This document shows positions 42,583 through 51,170 of a DNA stretch of 64,000 bases, piece by piece. Both the position numbers and the translations under genes were made by a program. Location of the stretch: contig NZ_JACHJV010000001.1 in NCBI RefSeq assembly GCF_014203855.1, positions 5,704,001-5,768,000 on the forward strand, in the 5' to 3' direction. The stretch comes from Kitasatospora kifunensis (lineage in GTDB: Bacteria > Actinomycetota > Actinomycetes > Streptomycetales > Streptomycetaceae). Position 1 is the first letter of the stretch, and each line of letters opens with the position of its first letter. The notes under the pieces are model-generated. The model saw only the letters and a program-made list of their open reading frames with translations. It did no database searches and had not been told where the DNA came from.

Positions 42583-43542
42583 CTAGCGGCCGAGCGCGGC
42601 CTTGATGCTGTCCAGTACCAGCTCCAGTGGCGCATCGGTTCTGGCCACTGTGATGAGTACCTCACCGCCCGGGGTGGCACTCAGTGCGCTGGCTGCCGCC
42701 AACTCCAGCGGGGTCGCGGCATCCTCGGTGGCACCGGGTGCCACAACCGTGCCACGGCGTCGCACCCCACGCGGCGGGGTGGCCCAGAAGGTGCCCCTGA
42801 TCACCTCGAAGGAGTGCTCCAGCTGCGCCTCCACGTCCCCGTGGCCGCCGGCCCGCAGCCAGCGGCGCAGCACGTGGTTGTGAGCCGCGACCACGGCCGC
42901 CGCCGAGACCTCGGCGAGCATCGAGTCGTCGTCCCCGCCGTGCTGCCAGCCCGCCGGGACGGCCACGCCCTCGGCTCCGGTGCCGACGGTGGCGTGGTCA
43001 CGCTCTGGTCCTCGCTCGTTCCTCGCTCCTCCCGCCGCCGTTCCGGTGGCGTCGAAGCGACCCAGCAGGTACCGAGTGAAGAGCCGCTCGTAGCGGGCCA
43101 CCACGGCGATCTCCCGCTCGCGCAGCGTCGGCACCTGGCGGATCAGCTGATAGCGCGCCACCGAGACACCGGGGGTGGCCGCGTACATGTGCAGCACCTC
43201 CTTGATGCCGCGGCAGACCACGTCCAGCGGGTGCTCCTCGGGCTCGGCGCTGGCCAGCAGGTCGGCCACCCGGACCAGGGTGTCGTCGTGGTCCGGGAAG
43301 ATCGCCTCCTCCTTGGAGCGGAAGTAGCGGAAGAAGGTGCGCCGGGCCACGCCCGCGGCGGCGGCGATCTGATCGACCGTCGTCTCCTCGTAGCCCTGGG
43401 TGGCGAACAGCTCCATCGCGGCCGCCGCCAGGTCCTGGCGCATCTGCTGGCGCTGCGCGGCGGCCCGGCGGTTGCCGGGCCCCTGCTCCGCGACCGTGAC
43501 CGTACGCACGTCCTGCTCGGCGGATGACTGTTCCCGATCCAT
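42583..43542 (-). CDS. TetR-family transcriptional regulator
   Basis: 319 aa. HTH at about residues 57-75 (VDQIAAAAGVARRTFFRYFRSK), with the usual TetR N-terminal helix ELFATQGYEETT. The ligand half contains a hydrophilic insert (GGARNERGPERDHATVGTG) encoded by a repetitive segment around 43000-43035. ATG 43542 lacks a clear ribosome-binding site. The same frame stays open to an ATG at 43785 that overlaps the upstream dehydrogenase stop (ATGA), which would add 81 low-complexity residues. Likely controls ccr or the dehydrogenase; acyl-CoA or cofactor sensing is plausible. Confidence 0.85.
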   Translation of the reverse strand: MDREQSSAEQDVRTVTVAEQGPGNRRAAAQRQQMRQDLAAAAMELFATQGYEETTVDQIAAAAGVARRTFFRYFRSKEEAIFPDHDDTLVRVADLLASAEPEEHPLDVVCRGIKEVLHMYAATPGVSVARYQLIRQVPTLREREIAVVARYERLFTRYLLGRFDATGTAAGGARNERGPERDHATVGTGAEGVAVPAGWQHGGDDDSMLAEVSAAAVVAAHNHVLRRWLRAGGHGDVEAQLEHSFEVIRGTFWATPPRGVRRRGTVVAPGATEDAATPLELAAASALSATPGGEVLITVARTDAPLELVLDSIKAALGR

Positions 43543-43740
43543 GGCCGGAACGCTACACGCCTGGGTGACCTGCCCCGGCGTCATGCGCGGCAATGGGCGG
43601 CGGACCGGGGCGGCCTGAGGGCTCACCGCGGGGCGGGGCCAGCGGGCCGCGACGGACGCCTCGTCCCAGACCGGGCGCAGCGGACGCGCGGGGGCGCGCC
43701 GGGCGGGGTCCTGGCCGCTGTGTCCGACGGGCACCTGGCG

Positions 43741-43776
43741 GCCGCCCTGGTCGCCGCCCTGGTCGCCGCCCTGGTC
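43741..43776. repeat. 12-bp tandem repeat x3
   Basis: Three exact copies of gccgccctggtc lie 5 bp from the stop of the dehydrogenase, in the gap before the TetR start. If the longer TetR reading is used they encode Asp-Gln-Gly-Gly repeats. Confidence 0.7.
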
Positions 43777-43781
43777 GCCGG

Positions 43782-45659
43782 TCATCGGCGCGCGTGGTCG
43801 CGGAAGCCGCGGCCGGTCTTGCGGCCCAGGCAGCCGGCCGCCACCAGGTGTTCGAGCAGCGGCGCCGCGGCCAACCCCGGTTCGCGGAACTCCTGGTGGA
43901 GCACCCGTTCGATGGTCAGCGAGACGTCCAGGCCCACCACGTCGAGCAGTTCGAAGGGGCCCATCGGGTAGCCGCAGCCCAGCTTCATCGCGGTGTCGAT
44001 GTCGTCCACCGTCGCGTAGTGCTCCTCCAGCATCCGCACCGCGTCGTTCAGATAGGGGAAGAGCAGCGCGTTGACGATGAAGCCGGCCCGGTCGCCGCAC
44101 TCCACCGGGTGCTTGCGGACCTTGGCGCAGACCTCCAGCACGGTCGCGGTCACCTCGGGGGCGGTCAGCACGGTGGAGACCACCTCCACCAGCTTCATCG
44201 CGGGCGCCGGGTTGAAGAAGTGCATCCCGATCACGTCGCGCGGCCGCTCGGTGGCGGTGGCGCAACTGATCACCGGAAGGCTGGAGGTGGTGGTGGCCAG
44301 CACGGCGCCCGGCTTGCAGATCTTGTCCAGGGTGGCGAACAGCTCGCGCTTGACGGCCAGGTCCTCGGCGACCGCCTCCAGCACCAGGTCCACCCCGGCC
44401 AGTTCGGTCAGCTGCCCGGCCGGCGTCACCAGGGCGAGTGCCGCCTCGCGCTGCTCCTCGGTGAGTCGGCCCTTCTCCACCGAGCGGGCCAGCGAGCGGG
44501 CCAGCTGGGCCTTGGCCCGGTCGGCCTTCTCCTGGCTGCGAGCCACCAGGGTCACCTGGTAGCCGGCCTTGGCGAAGACCTCGGCGATGCCGGTGGCCAT
44601 CGTCCCCGAACCGCAGACGCCCACCTGCCGCACCTGGCGCCCGGCGGCCTTCGCGGCGGTGGCGGCGCCGACCTCGGCCACCACCTTGGAGGAGCCCGGC
44701 GCCTCGTAGCTGTAGAAGCCGCGTCCGGTCTTGCGGCCGAGCAGCCCGGCCGCGACCAGCTGGCCGAGGATCGGGGCCGGGGCGTGCAGCCGGTCCCTGG
44801 ACTGCTGGTACATCGCCTCCAGGACGGTGCGCGCGGTGTCCACGCCGATCAGGTCGAGCAGCGCGAGCGGGCCCATCGGCAGGCCGCAGCCGAGCCGCAT
44901 CGCCGCGTCGATGTCCTCCCGGGTGGCGTACTTGGACTCGTACATCGCCGCCGCCTGGTTGAGGTAGGCGAAGAGCAGCCCGTTGACCACGAAGCCGGCC
45001 CGGTCGCCCGCGGCCACCGGCTCCTTGCCCAGCGAACGGGCGAACTCGGCTGCCTCATCGGAAACCTGACTGGACGTCAGTACCGTGCGGACCACCTCGA
45101 CCAGCTTCATCGCGTGCACCGGGTTGAAGAAGTGCAGCCCGAGCACCCGCTCCGGGCGCGCGGTGGCGGCGGCGATCCGGGTCACCGAGAGCGAGGTGGT
45201 GCCGGTGGCCAGCACCGTCTGCGGCGGGCAGATCCGGTCCAGCTCGGCGAAGAGCTCGCGCTTGAGCTCCAGCTGCTCGGGGATCTCCTCGATCACCAGG
45301 TCGGCCCCGGCGGCGGCGTCCAGCCGGTCACCGACGCCGATCAGCGCGAGCAGCGAGCTGCGCTCCTCGGCGGTGAGCCGCTCGCGGTCCACGGCGTGCG
45401 CGGTGGCCGCCTCGATCCGGGCCAGCGCCCGGGCGGCGCTGGCGCCGTCGGCCTCGATGCCGATCACCCGGCGGCCGCTGCGGGCGATCGCCACGGCGAT
45501 CCCGGCGCCCATGGTGCCCAGGCCCACGATGGCGACGGTGGGGAAGGGGTGGGGGGTGGCGGCCGCGGTGCCTGTTGCGTCCGCGGCGGCTGCGGTGTCT
45601 GTGGCGGCTGTGGTGTTCGCGGCTGCTGCGGGGATGCTGGAGGGGTCGGGAGCCTGCAT
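43782..45659 (-). CDS. Double-module 3-hydroxyacyl-CoA dehydrogenase
   Basis: 625 aa with two complete 3-hydroxybutyryl-CoA dehydrogenase modules in tandem. Rossmann loops are GLGTMG at 46-51 and GSGTMATG at 350-357. Each module has a His in HFFNP (first at 176), an Asn-containing GFVVN or GFIVN segment, and the LGxKTGRGF-type end. The first 40 residues are an Ala/Thr-rich low-complexity tail. In the ethylmalonyl-CoA context it would link acetoacetyl-CoA and 3-hydroxybutyryl-CoA; phenylacetate catabolism (PaaH-like) is an alternative. ATG 45659 follows AAGGA. Upstream of TetR and ccr on the same strand. Confidence 0.9.
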   Translation of the reverse strand: MQAPDPSSIPAAAANTTAATDTAAAADATGTAAATPHPFPTVAIVGLGTMGAGIAVAIARSGRRVIGIEADGASAARALARIEAATAHAVDRERLTAEERSSLLALIGVGDRLDAAAGADLVIEEIPEQLELKRELFAELDRICPPQTVLATGTTSLSVTRIAAATARPERVLGLHFFNPVHAMKLVEVVRTVLTSSQVSDEAAEFARSLGKEPVAAGDRAGFVVNGLLFAYLNQAAAMYESKYATREDIDAAMRLGCGLPMGPLALLDLIGVDTARTVLEAMYQQSRDRLHAPAPILGQLVAAGLLGRKTGRGFYSYEAPGSSKVVAEVGAATAAKAAGRQVRQVGVCGSGTMATGIAEVFAKAGYQVTLVARSQEKADRAKAQLARSLARSVEKGRLTEEQREAALALVTPAGQLTELAGVDLVLEAVAEDLAVKRELFATLDKICKPGAVLATTTSSLPVISCATATERPRDVIGMHFFNPAPAMKLVEVVSTVLTAPEVTATVLEVCAKVRKHPVECGDRAGFIVNALLFPYLNDAVRMLEEHYATVDDIDTAMKLGCGYPMGPFELLDVVGLDVSLTIERVLHQEFREPGLAAAPLLEHLVAAGCLGRKTGRGFRDHARR

Positions 45660-46225
45660 CGTTGCTGGTCCTTTCGGGAGGCCCGACCGGGCTGCCGAGG
45701 CGGCGGCCGGGAGTGGGCGTGGCAGCCCGTGGGCGCGTGGCGCCGCACCGGGGTGTTGCCGAGGCGTGCTGGAGGGGCGCGGGCGCGCGGGAGGGTGGCG
45801 CGCGGTCCAGTGACGCGGCACTGGCGCGCGCCGAGGCGTCAACGAGCTTGGGTTGCGGCTCTCGTGGCCGGTCCGGTCCGCTCCGGCCGTGCCGCGAGAT
45901 GTCCGCAGGCCAGGCACGGGCCCCTGGGATCAGGTGGCTCGCCTGGTGACTGACGCAGAAATCGACACCGGCCGCCGGTGTGACCCGCGGCATCTCGCCG
46001 GTGCGGCTCCCGAAGCCCGGCGGTGGTGCGTGCGGTCACTGTAGCGAAGTTACCGGCAGGTAGGAAGGGGGTGCGCGGGCTTTGTTGCGGGCGGCGCGCG
46101 GGCTGGGTCGGGGCCGGGTCCGGGTCGGGTACGGGCCGGGCTCCGACATTTCCGACGGACCGTCAGCTTCCGGCCACCGGAACCACTCCTGCGGGTAATG
46201 GCCGTGCGCCGAACCGCACGGCAGC
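45660..46225. other. 566-bp intergenic region upstream of the dehydrogenase and the glutamine-synthetase-like gene
   Basis: No credible gene. It holds the back-to-back promoters of two divergent genes. A short imperfect palindrome, gttaccggcaggtagg (46049-46064), resembles TetR-type operators of lipid genes, but this is weak. The rest is GC-rich sequence without recognised elements. Confidence 0.5.
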
Positions 46226-47692
46226 ATGAGTCGTATGAGTACCACCATGGCTGAGCAGGCCGGATTCGAGGCTGGAGCGGAGTCCGGCCCGCACACCGAC
46301 GAGTCGCCCCAGGACGACGAGCCGCTCAGCGCCGAGCTGCGCGCCGAGCGGGCCGCCCGGGCGCGGGTGGCGGCCGCCCGGCTGGCCGCCGAGGGCGTCG
46401 AGGGCGTCATCCTCAGTTGGGTGGACAACGCCGGTCTCGCCCGGGTGAAGACCGTCCCGGTCCGGCGTCTCGAACAGGCGGCGGCCTGGGGCGTCGGCGC
46501 CGCCCCCTGCTTCGACGTCTTCCTGGTGGACGACTCGATCACCACCAGCCGCCACATCGGCGGTCCGGTCGGTGACCTGCGGCTGATCCCCGACCTGCGC
46601 CGGCTGACCAGGCTGGCCGCCCAGCCCGGTTGGGCCTGGGCCCCCGCCGACCGGTACGCCCAGGACGGCACCGTGCACCCCGGCTGCCAGCGCCGGTTCG
46701 CCCAGCGGATGATCCGCTCGGCCGCGCTGCGCGGCCTGGAGCTGCGGGCCGGGATCGAGATCGAGTGGGTGGTGGCGCTGGCCGATGCCCCCGGGCAGCC
46801 GCCGGTCTACCCCACCCACGGCCCGGCCTACGGCCTGCACCGCCTGGTCGACCTCTCCGACTACCTGCGTGACCTGCTGCACGCCTTCGACGAGCAGGGC
46901 CTGACCGTCCTCCAGCTCCACCCCGAGTACGCCCCCGGCCAGTTCGAGCTCTCGCTGGCTCCGCAGGGCCCGCTGGGCGCCGCCGACACCACCGTGCTGG
47001 CCCGCCAGACCATCCGCGCCGTCGGCCTGCGGCACGGCCTGCGCACCTCCTACGCCCCCGCCATCGAGCCCGACGGCGTGGGCAACGGCGGCCACCTGCA
47101 CCTCTCGCTCTGGCGCGAGGGGCGCAACCTCGCGCAGGGCGGCCCCGGGCCCTACGGCCTGACCGGCGAGGCCGAGTCCTTCCTGGCCGGCGTGCTGGCC
47201 GAGCTCCCCGCCCTGCTCGCCCTCGGCGCACCCAGCCCCGCGAGCTATCTGCGCCTGGTTCCGCAGCACTGGGCGGGCGCCTTCCAGTGCTGGGGCATGG
47301 AGAATCGCGAGGCCGCGCTGCGCCTGATCCCGGGCCCGCCCGGCGAGGGCGCGGCCAGTGCCAACGCCGAGCTCAAGTGCTTCGACGCGACCGCCAATCC
47401 GTACCTGCTGATCGGCGGTGTGCTCGCCGCCGGCCTCGCCGGGGTGGACGCGCGCCGGGCGCTGCCCGCCGAGGTCCCCGGCGATCCGGCCGCCCTGCCG
47501 CAGGGCGAGATCCCGCGCCTGCCGGGCAGCCTGGCCGAGTCGGTGGCCGAGTACCGCACCTCGGGCGTGCTGCGCGAGGCGCTCGGCGATCCGCTCTACG
47601 AGGCGGTGCTGGCGGTCCGTCAGGGCGAGATCGAGCTCTTCGCCGGCCACACCCCGCAGGAGCTCGCGGCGGCCACCCGCTGGCGGTACTGA
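46226..47692 (+). CDS. Glutamine-synthetase-like ligase (type I fold, GlnA3/GlnA4/PuuA-like)
   Basis: 488 aa. N-terminal beta-grasp (VEGVILSWVDNAGLARVKTVPVRRL). The catalytic domain has GIEIEWVV, HPEYAPGQFELSLAP, the ATP-site GNGGHLHLSLW, and MENREAALRLIP. The segment that normally reads Arg-x-x-Asp before NPYL reads Lys-Cys-Phe-Asp (LKCFDATANPYL), so a usually conserved Arg is Lys. With glnII present, this paralogue more likely glutamylates a polyamine, ethanolamine or another amine than ammonia. Start uncertain: ATG 46226, 46235 or 46247. Its stop lies 2 bp before a MITE-like element. Confidence 0.82.
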   Translation: MSRMSTTMAEQAGFEAGAESGPHTDESPQDDEPLSAELRAERAARARVAAARLAAEGVEGVILSWVDNAGLARVKTVPVRRLEQAAAWGVGAAPCFDVFLVDDSITTSRHIGGPVGDLRLIPDLRRLTRLAAQPGWAWAPADRYAQDGTVHPGCQRRFAQRMIRSAALRGLELRAGIEIEWVVALADAPGQPPVYPTHGPAYGLHRLVDLSDYLRDLLHAFDEQGLTVLQLHPEYAPGQFELSLAPQGPLGAADTTVLARQTIRAVGLRHGLRTSYAPAIEPDGVGNGGHLHLSLWREGRNLAQGGPGPYGLTGEAESFLAGVLAELPALLALGAPSPASYLRLVPQHWAGAFQCWGMENREAALRLIPGPPGEGAASANAELKCFDATANPYLLIGGVLAAGLAGVDARRALPAEVPGDPAALPQGEIPRLPGSLAESVAEYRTSGVLREALGDPLYEAVLAVRQGEIELFAGHTPQELAAATRWRY

Positions 47693-47694
47693 CC

Positions 47695-47863
47695 CTAGGC
47701 CGTGTCTCACAATTCGCGGCGGATCAGCGCGCGGCGTTGGGCGCCCGGCTGGGCGTGCCGGCGAAGCGTCCTCGTACTGGGCCGTACTTGGATGATTCGC
47801 CGGTGCGTCCAGGCGGGATGCCCGGCGTCGCGCGCCCGGCGGGAATTGTGAGACACGGCCTAG
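47695..47863. mobile_element. MITE-like palindromic element, 169 bp
   Basis: Perfect 17-bp terminal inverted repeats gccgtgtctcacaattc (47699-47715) and its complement (47843-47859) are flanked on both sides by CTAG. This suits a 4-bp target duplication of the YTAR kind used by IS5-group transposases. The interior is partly self-complementary and has no coding potential. The right CTAG supplies the TAG stop of the DUF3592 gene, so the insertion did not truncate that gene. Transposase would act in trans. Confidence 0.65.
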
Positions 47864-48318
47864 CGCCGCGTCCGCCGGAGCACTCGGCGCAACGGCCGCA
47901 CCAGCGCCCCGTCCAGGCCGATCAGGGCGAAGAGCCCACCGAGGCCGAACAGCAGCCACATCGGCCCGTTCGACCGGCCCGAGACCACGTGCGCGTCCTG
48001 CGGATCGCCGGCCCGGTAGGAGAGCCCGACGCTCGAGCCGATCGCCGGGCGGTGCGAGCTGCCCCCGGGGTCGGTGATGGTCACCCGGTGGCCGTCGGCG
48101 GTGGTGAACTCGTAGCGGGCGACGTAGTCCTGGCTGTCACCGTCACTGCGGTCCACCACCTCCACCACCCGCCCGGTGGCGCTGAGCCCACCCGGATAGG
48201 GCGACCGGTCCTCGATCGCGCGGATGCCGAAACCGATGGTCAGCCCGCCGCCGACCAGCAGGAGCAGACCGAGGACCGGCCCCGGGTGGTTGACGACGAT
48301 CCGCTCGCGCACGCCCAT
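47860..48318 (-). CDS. DUF3592 membrane protein
   Basis: 152 aa. One hydrophobic helix near the N-terminus (PVLGLLLLVGGGLTIGFGI), an extracytoplasmic beta domain of the DUF3592 type (SATGRVVEVVDRSDGDSQDYVARYEFTTADGHRVTI...GLSYRAGDPQDAHV), then a second helix (MWLLFGLGGLFALIGL) and a basic tail. ATG 48318 has GAGG upstream; ATG 48327 is an alternative. Function unknown. Its stop codon lies in the flank of the MITE-like element. Confidence 0.78.
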   Translation of the reverse strand: MGVRERIVVNHPGPVLGLLLLVGGGLTIGFGIRAIEDRSPYPGGLSATGRVVEVVDRSDGDSQDYVARYEFTTADGHRVTITDPGGSSHRPAIGSSVGLSYRAGDPQDAHVVSGRSNGPMWLLFGLGGLFALIGLDGALVRPLRRVLRRTRR

Positions 48319-48424
48319 GCGCCTCATTCTGGCCAGGCCGCTTCGAGAGGGACAACCAACGCCGGGTTACAAGGACGTCCCTGACTTGTCCGCGCTCAGC
48401 GCGGGTGGGCCACCCCACCAGTCC

Positions 48425-49411
48425 TCAACCCCGGTCCAGTACCCCGCCCGTGGCGATCAGGTAGCCGAGTTGGGCGCGGCTCCTGCTGCCCAGGTGCTTG
48501 GAGATCCTGCGCACGTGTTCGGTGACGGTGCGGGTGCTGACGCCGAGTCGGTTGGCGATGGTCGCGTCCGTGCAGCCGGCCACCAGCAGGCGCATGATGG
48601 CGAGTTGGAGGTCGGAGGCGACCTCAGGGCCGCTCTGCTGGCCGGAGGCGTTCGCCAGTGGGGTGGCCCGGATCCAGGCGCGCTCGAAGACTCCGATCAG
48701 GAAGTCGATCACGCCGGTGTGCTGGATCGCGAGCAACTCGTCCCGTCGGCCCGCCGCGGAGGGGATGAACGCGACGGTGCGGTCGCAGATGATCATTCGG
48801 TCGGAGAGGTCGCTGAGGGTGCGCGCCTCGCCGCCGGCTTCGGTGACCTGTCGGATGAAGGCGAGCGTGGGTGCGTGGGTGCGCACCACGTGCTGGTAGA
48901 GGCTGCGGTTGCGCAGCCCCTCGCGGATGCGCGGCAGGACCCGCTGGGCGCTCTCGGCCAGCACCTCCTCGGGCCGGCCGCCGTCCGGTTGGACGCTGAT
49001 CAGCTCGGTCCGGCACTGGGCGACGGCGTCCTCCAGTGCGGCGCTGATCGCCGCCTTGCCGGTGATGGTGATCGGGGTGGCGCCGTGCGCCGCTCGGGCC
49101 TCGGTATAGGCCGCGTCGAGCGGGGCCATGGCCGCGCGCAGCTCCTCGCGCCGGTGGCGCTGGCGGTCGATCTCCTCGTCGATCGGCCGGCTCAGCTCCG
49201 CGAGGGCGATCGAGGGTGCTGACGGATACAGGCGCTCGGGGTGGTCGGTCGCGGGGCGGAGCAGTCCGAGGGTGAGCAGACAGCCGGGTGCGCCCTGCCG
49301 AGGTGCGTGGCCTCGGACGATCGCCTCGCGGTAGAAGGCGATGCCTTCCGGGCAGGCACCGTCGTTTGCCGCATTTTGGCAAATACTCCGACATTCCCAC
49401 TTACTGGCCAC
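48425..49411 (-). CDS. LuxR-family regulator (TrmB/PLD-like N-terminal part)
   Basis: 328 aa. The C-terminal LuxR HTH is IMRLLVAGCTDATIANRLGVSTRTVTEHVRRISKHLGSRSRAQLGYLIA. The middle resembles the PLD-like sensor fold of TrmB-type regulators (AQCRTELISVQPDGGRPEE, VRTHAPTLAFIRQVTEAGGEARTLSDLSDRMIICDRTVAFIP). The N-terminus has three Cys (CRSICQNAANDGACPEG), a pattern I associate with regulators of small Streptomyces metabolite clusters. The only usable upstream start is GTG 49411, with a weak ribosome-binding site. Divergent from the FAD/ATP-grasp/MFS genes and their likely activator. Confidence 0.83.
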   Translation of the reverse strand: MASKWECRSICQNAANDGACPEGIAFYREAIVRGHAPRQGAPGCLLTLGLLRPATDHPERLYPSAPSIALAELSRPIDEEIDRQRHRREELRAAMAPLDAAYTEARAAHGATPITITGKAAISAALEDAVAQCRTELISVQPDGGRPEEVLAESAQRVLPRIREGLRNRSLYQHVVRTHAPTLAFIRQVTEAGGEARTLSDLSDRMIICDRTVAFIPSAAGRRDELLAIQHTGVIDFLIGVFERAWIRATPLANASGQQSGPEVASDLQLAIMRLLVAGCTDATIANRLGVSTRTVTEHVRRISKHLGSRSRAQLGYLIATGGVLDRG

Positions 49412-49633
49412 CTGCTGGATCTTACAGTGCGCAATCGCGAGGCTGCGTTTTGGTGAGATTTTTACGTTGGTGCTGGCAGGATCAAGATCACGAAGACGCG
49501 ATCCGCCTGCGGGAACCCCGGTGACCCCGTGTCCCGTCGGCGGCGGCGCGGCGTGCCCCGGACCGGGGGCGACTACCCGACGAATGACGTAGCGCCAGGG
49601 CGAGCCCGCCCCGGCGAAGGGGGACCGAGCGGT

Positions 49634-51118
49634 ATGCGGATAGCGATTGTCGGCGGCGGTGCGGCGGCCGTGGCACTGGCCAACAGACTGGTGAGCCACC
49701 ACAGTGCGGCGCTGGACGAGATCTGCGTGTACGAGCCCGCCCCGGACATCGGCCCCGGGCGCGCCTACCAGGCGGACATCTCCGACGCCCTGGTCAACCT
49801 GCCGAACGCCGGGATGTCGATCGACGCGGACGAGCCCGACGACCTGCTGCACTGGCTCGCGCGCAGCCCGATGTCCGCCGCCGACGCCCCCCGCGGCCCG
49901 CACGACTTCCTCCCGCGCGCCACCTACGGCCGCTATCTTCGCTACTGCTTCGTGCGTACCCAACACCAGGGCGCCGTGCGCGGGTTGGCCGTGCGCGCGG
50001 TGCACCAGGCGGTCACCCGGGTGACCACGAACGAGACCGGTGCGGTGGTCCACACGGCCGGCGGCCAGCGATTCGCGCACGACCGCGTGGTGCTCTGCCT
50101 GGGCACCAGCGCGCCCGACAACGCCTACGGCCTGCCCGCGGCACGCTCGTTCGTCGCCGATCCGTACCCGCTCAAGGACTCGCTGCCCACCGTGCCCGAC
50201 GGCGCGCACGCCCTGGTGGTGGGCACCGGGCTGACCGCCGTGGACGTGGCCTGCGCGCTGCTGCGCCGGCGCCCGAACGCCACCGTCACGATGGCCTCGC
50301 GCCGCGGCGTGCTGCCCGGTGTGCGCAACCCCGAGGTGTGGACCACCGCCCGGCACAGCACGCCCGAGCGGTTCGCCGAGCTGTGCGACGAGGGCGGGAT
50401 CCGCACCCTCGCCGATGTCTGGGACTTCGTGGAGGCGGAACTGCGCCTGCGGGGACTGCCGGTGCGGGAGGCGAGAAAGGAGTGGCTCCTGCACGACGGC
50501 GGTCTGCGGCGACTGGCCCGGCAGGCGGCGGCGGTGCACAAGGGCTCGCAGTGGCGTGACGTCGCCATCGCCACGCTCAACCCGGTGGTCTCCCAGGCGT
50601 GGCAGGCGTTGCCGAGCGACCAGCGGCGGCTCTTCGCCGCGCACTGGAGTCCCGCGTACACGTCCTTCATGAACCCCATGCCGCCGCAGACCGCCGAGTT
50701 CCTGCTGGCGGCGCAGCAGGCCGGGCGACTGCGGGTGCTCAGCGGCATGACGGGCCTGACCGAGCGGGTCGGCGGCGGGTACACCGTGCACTCGACCGAC
50801 GGCACCTACCACGCCGACCTCGCGGTGAACGCCGTGAACGCCTCGCCGCACGCCATCACCGAGCGCGCCGGATCGCTCCTCGCCGGCCTGCTCGCGGACG
50901 GGCAGGCCACCCGGAACGCGTTCGGCGGGATCGCCGTGGACGTCGCCTCCGGCTCGGTGCGCAGCGCTGCCGGACAGGCCTGCCCGCACCTCTACGCGCT
51001 CGGTCAACTCACCATCGGCGAGAACCTGTTGACCAACTCCGTACGGGCGATCGTGCGCCAGAGCGCCGTGCTGGCCAGGGCGCTCACCCAGGCCGCCCAG
51101 CCGTCCGTCACCGCGTAG
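49634..51118 (+). CDS. FAD/NAD(P)-binding protein (NAD_binding_9-like)
   Basis: 494 aa. N-terminal dinucleotide-binding loop MRIAIVGGGAAAVALANRL (GGG at 7-9). The early CVYEPAPDIGPGRAYQADISDALVNLPNAGMSIDADEPDD stretch is typical of the HI0933/NAD_binding_9 group. A second Rossmann segment, HALVVGTGLTAVDVACALLRRRP, binds NAD(P)H. Architecture resembles flavin monooxygenases of the amino-acid N-hydroxylase kind, but the substrate is unknown. First gene of a three-gene run with ATP-grasp and MFS genes. ATG 49634 follows AAGGGGGA. Confidence 0.85.
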   Translation: MRIAIVGGGAAAVALANRLVSHHSAALDEICVYEPAPDIGPGRAYQADISDALVNLPNAGMSIDADEPDDLLHWLARSPMSAADAPRGPHDFLPRATYGRYLRYCFVRTQHQGAVRGLAVRAVHQAVTRVTTNETGAVVHTAGGQRFAHDRVVLCLGTSAPDNAYGLPAARSFVADPYPLKDSLPTVPDGAHALVVGTGLTAVDVACALLRRRPNATVTMASRRGVLPGVRNPEVWTTARHSTPERFAELCDEGGIRTLADVWDFVEAELRLRGLPVREARKEWLLHDGGLRRLARQAAAVHKGSQWRDVAIATLNPVVSQAWQALPSDQRRLFAAHWSPAYTSFMNPMPPQTAEFLLAAQQAGRLRVLSGMTGLTERVGGGYTVHSTDGTYHADLAVNAVNASPHAITERAGSLLAGLLADGQATRNAFGGIAVDVASGSVRSAAGQACPHLYALGQLTIGENLLTNSVRAIVRQSAVLARALTQAAQPSVTA

Positions 51119-51170
51119 CCGCGGCCCGCCCCGCCTCAGTCGACAGTCGACTCCAACCAGAAGGACAGCT

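Noticed and set aside
43593..45953. Long open frame opposite the double dehydrogenase (+ strand)
   Set aside because: Antisense low-complexity reading with no domain; the dehydrogenase modules on the minus strand are clear.
46049..46064. gttaccggcaggtagg as a lipid-regulator operator
   Set aside because: Symmetry is imperfect and no second copy was seen in the window, so it is not listed as a site of its own.
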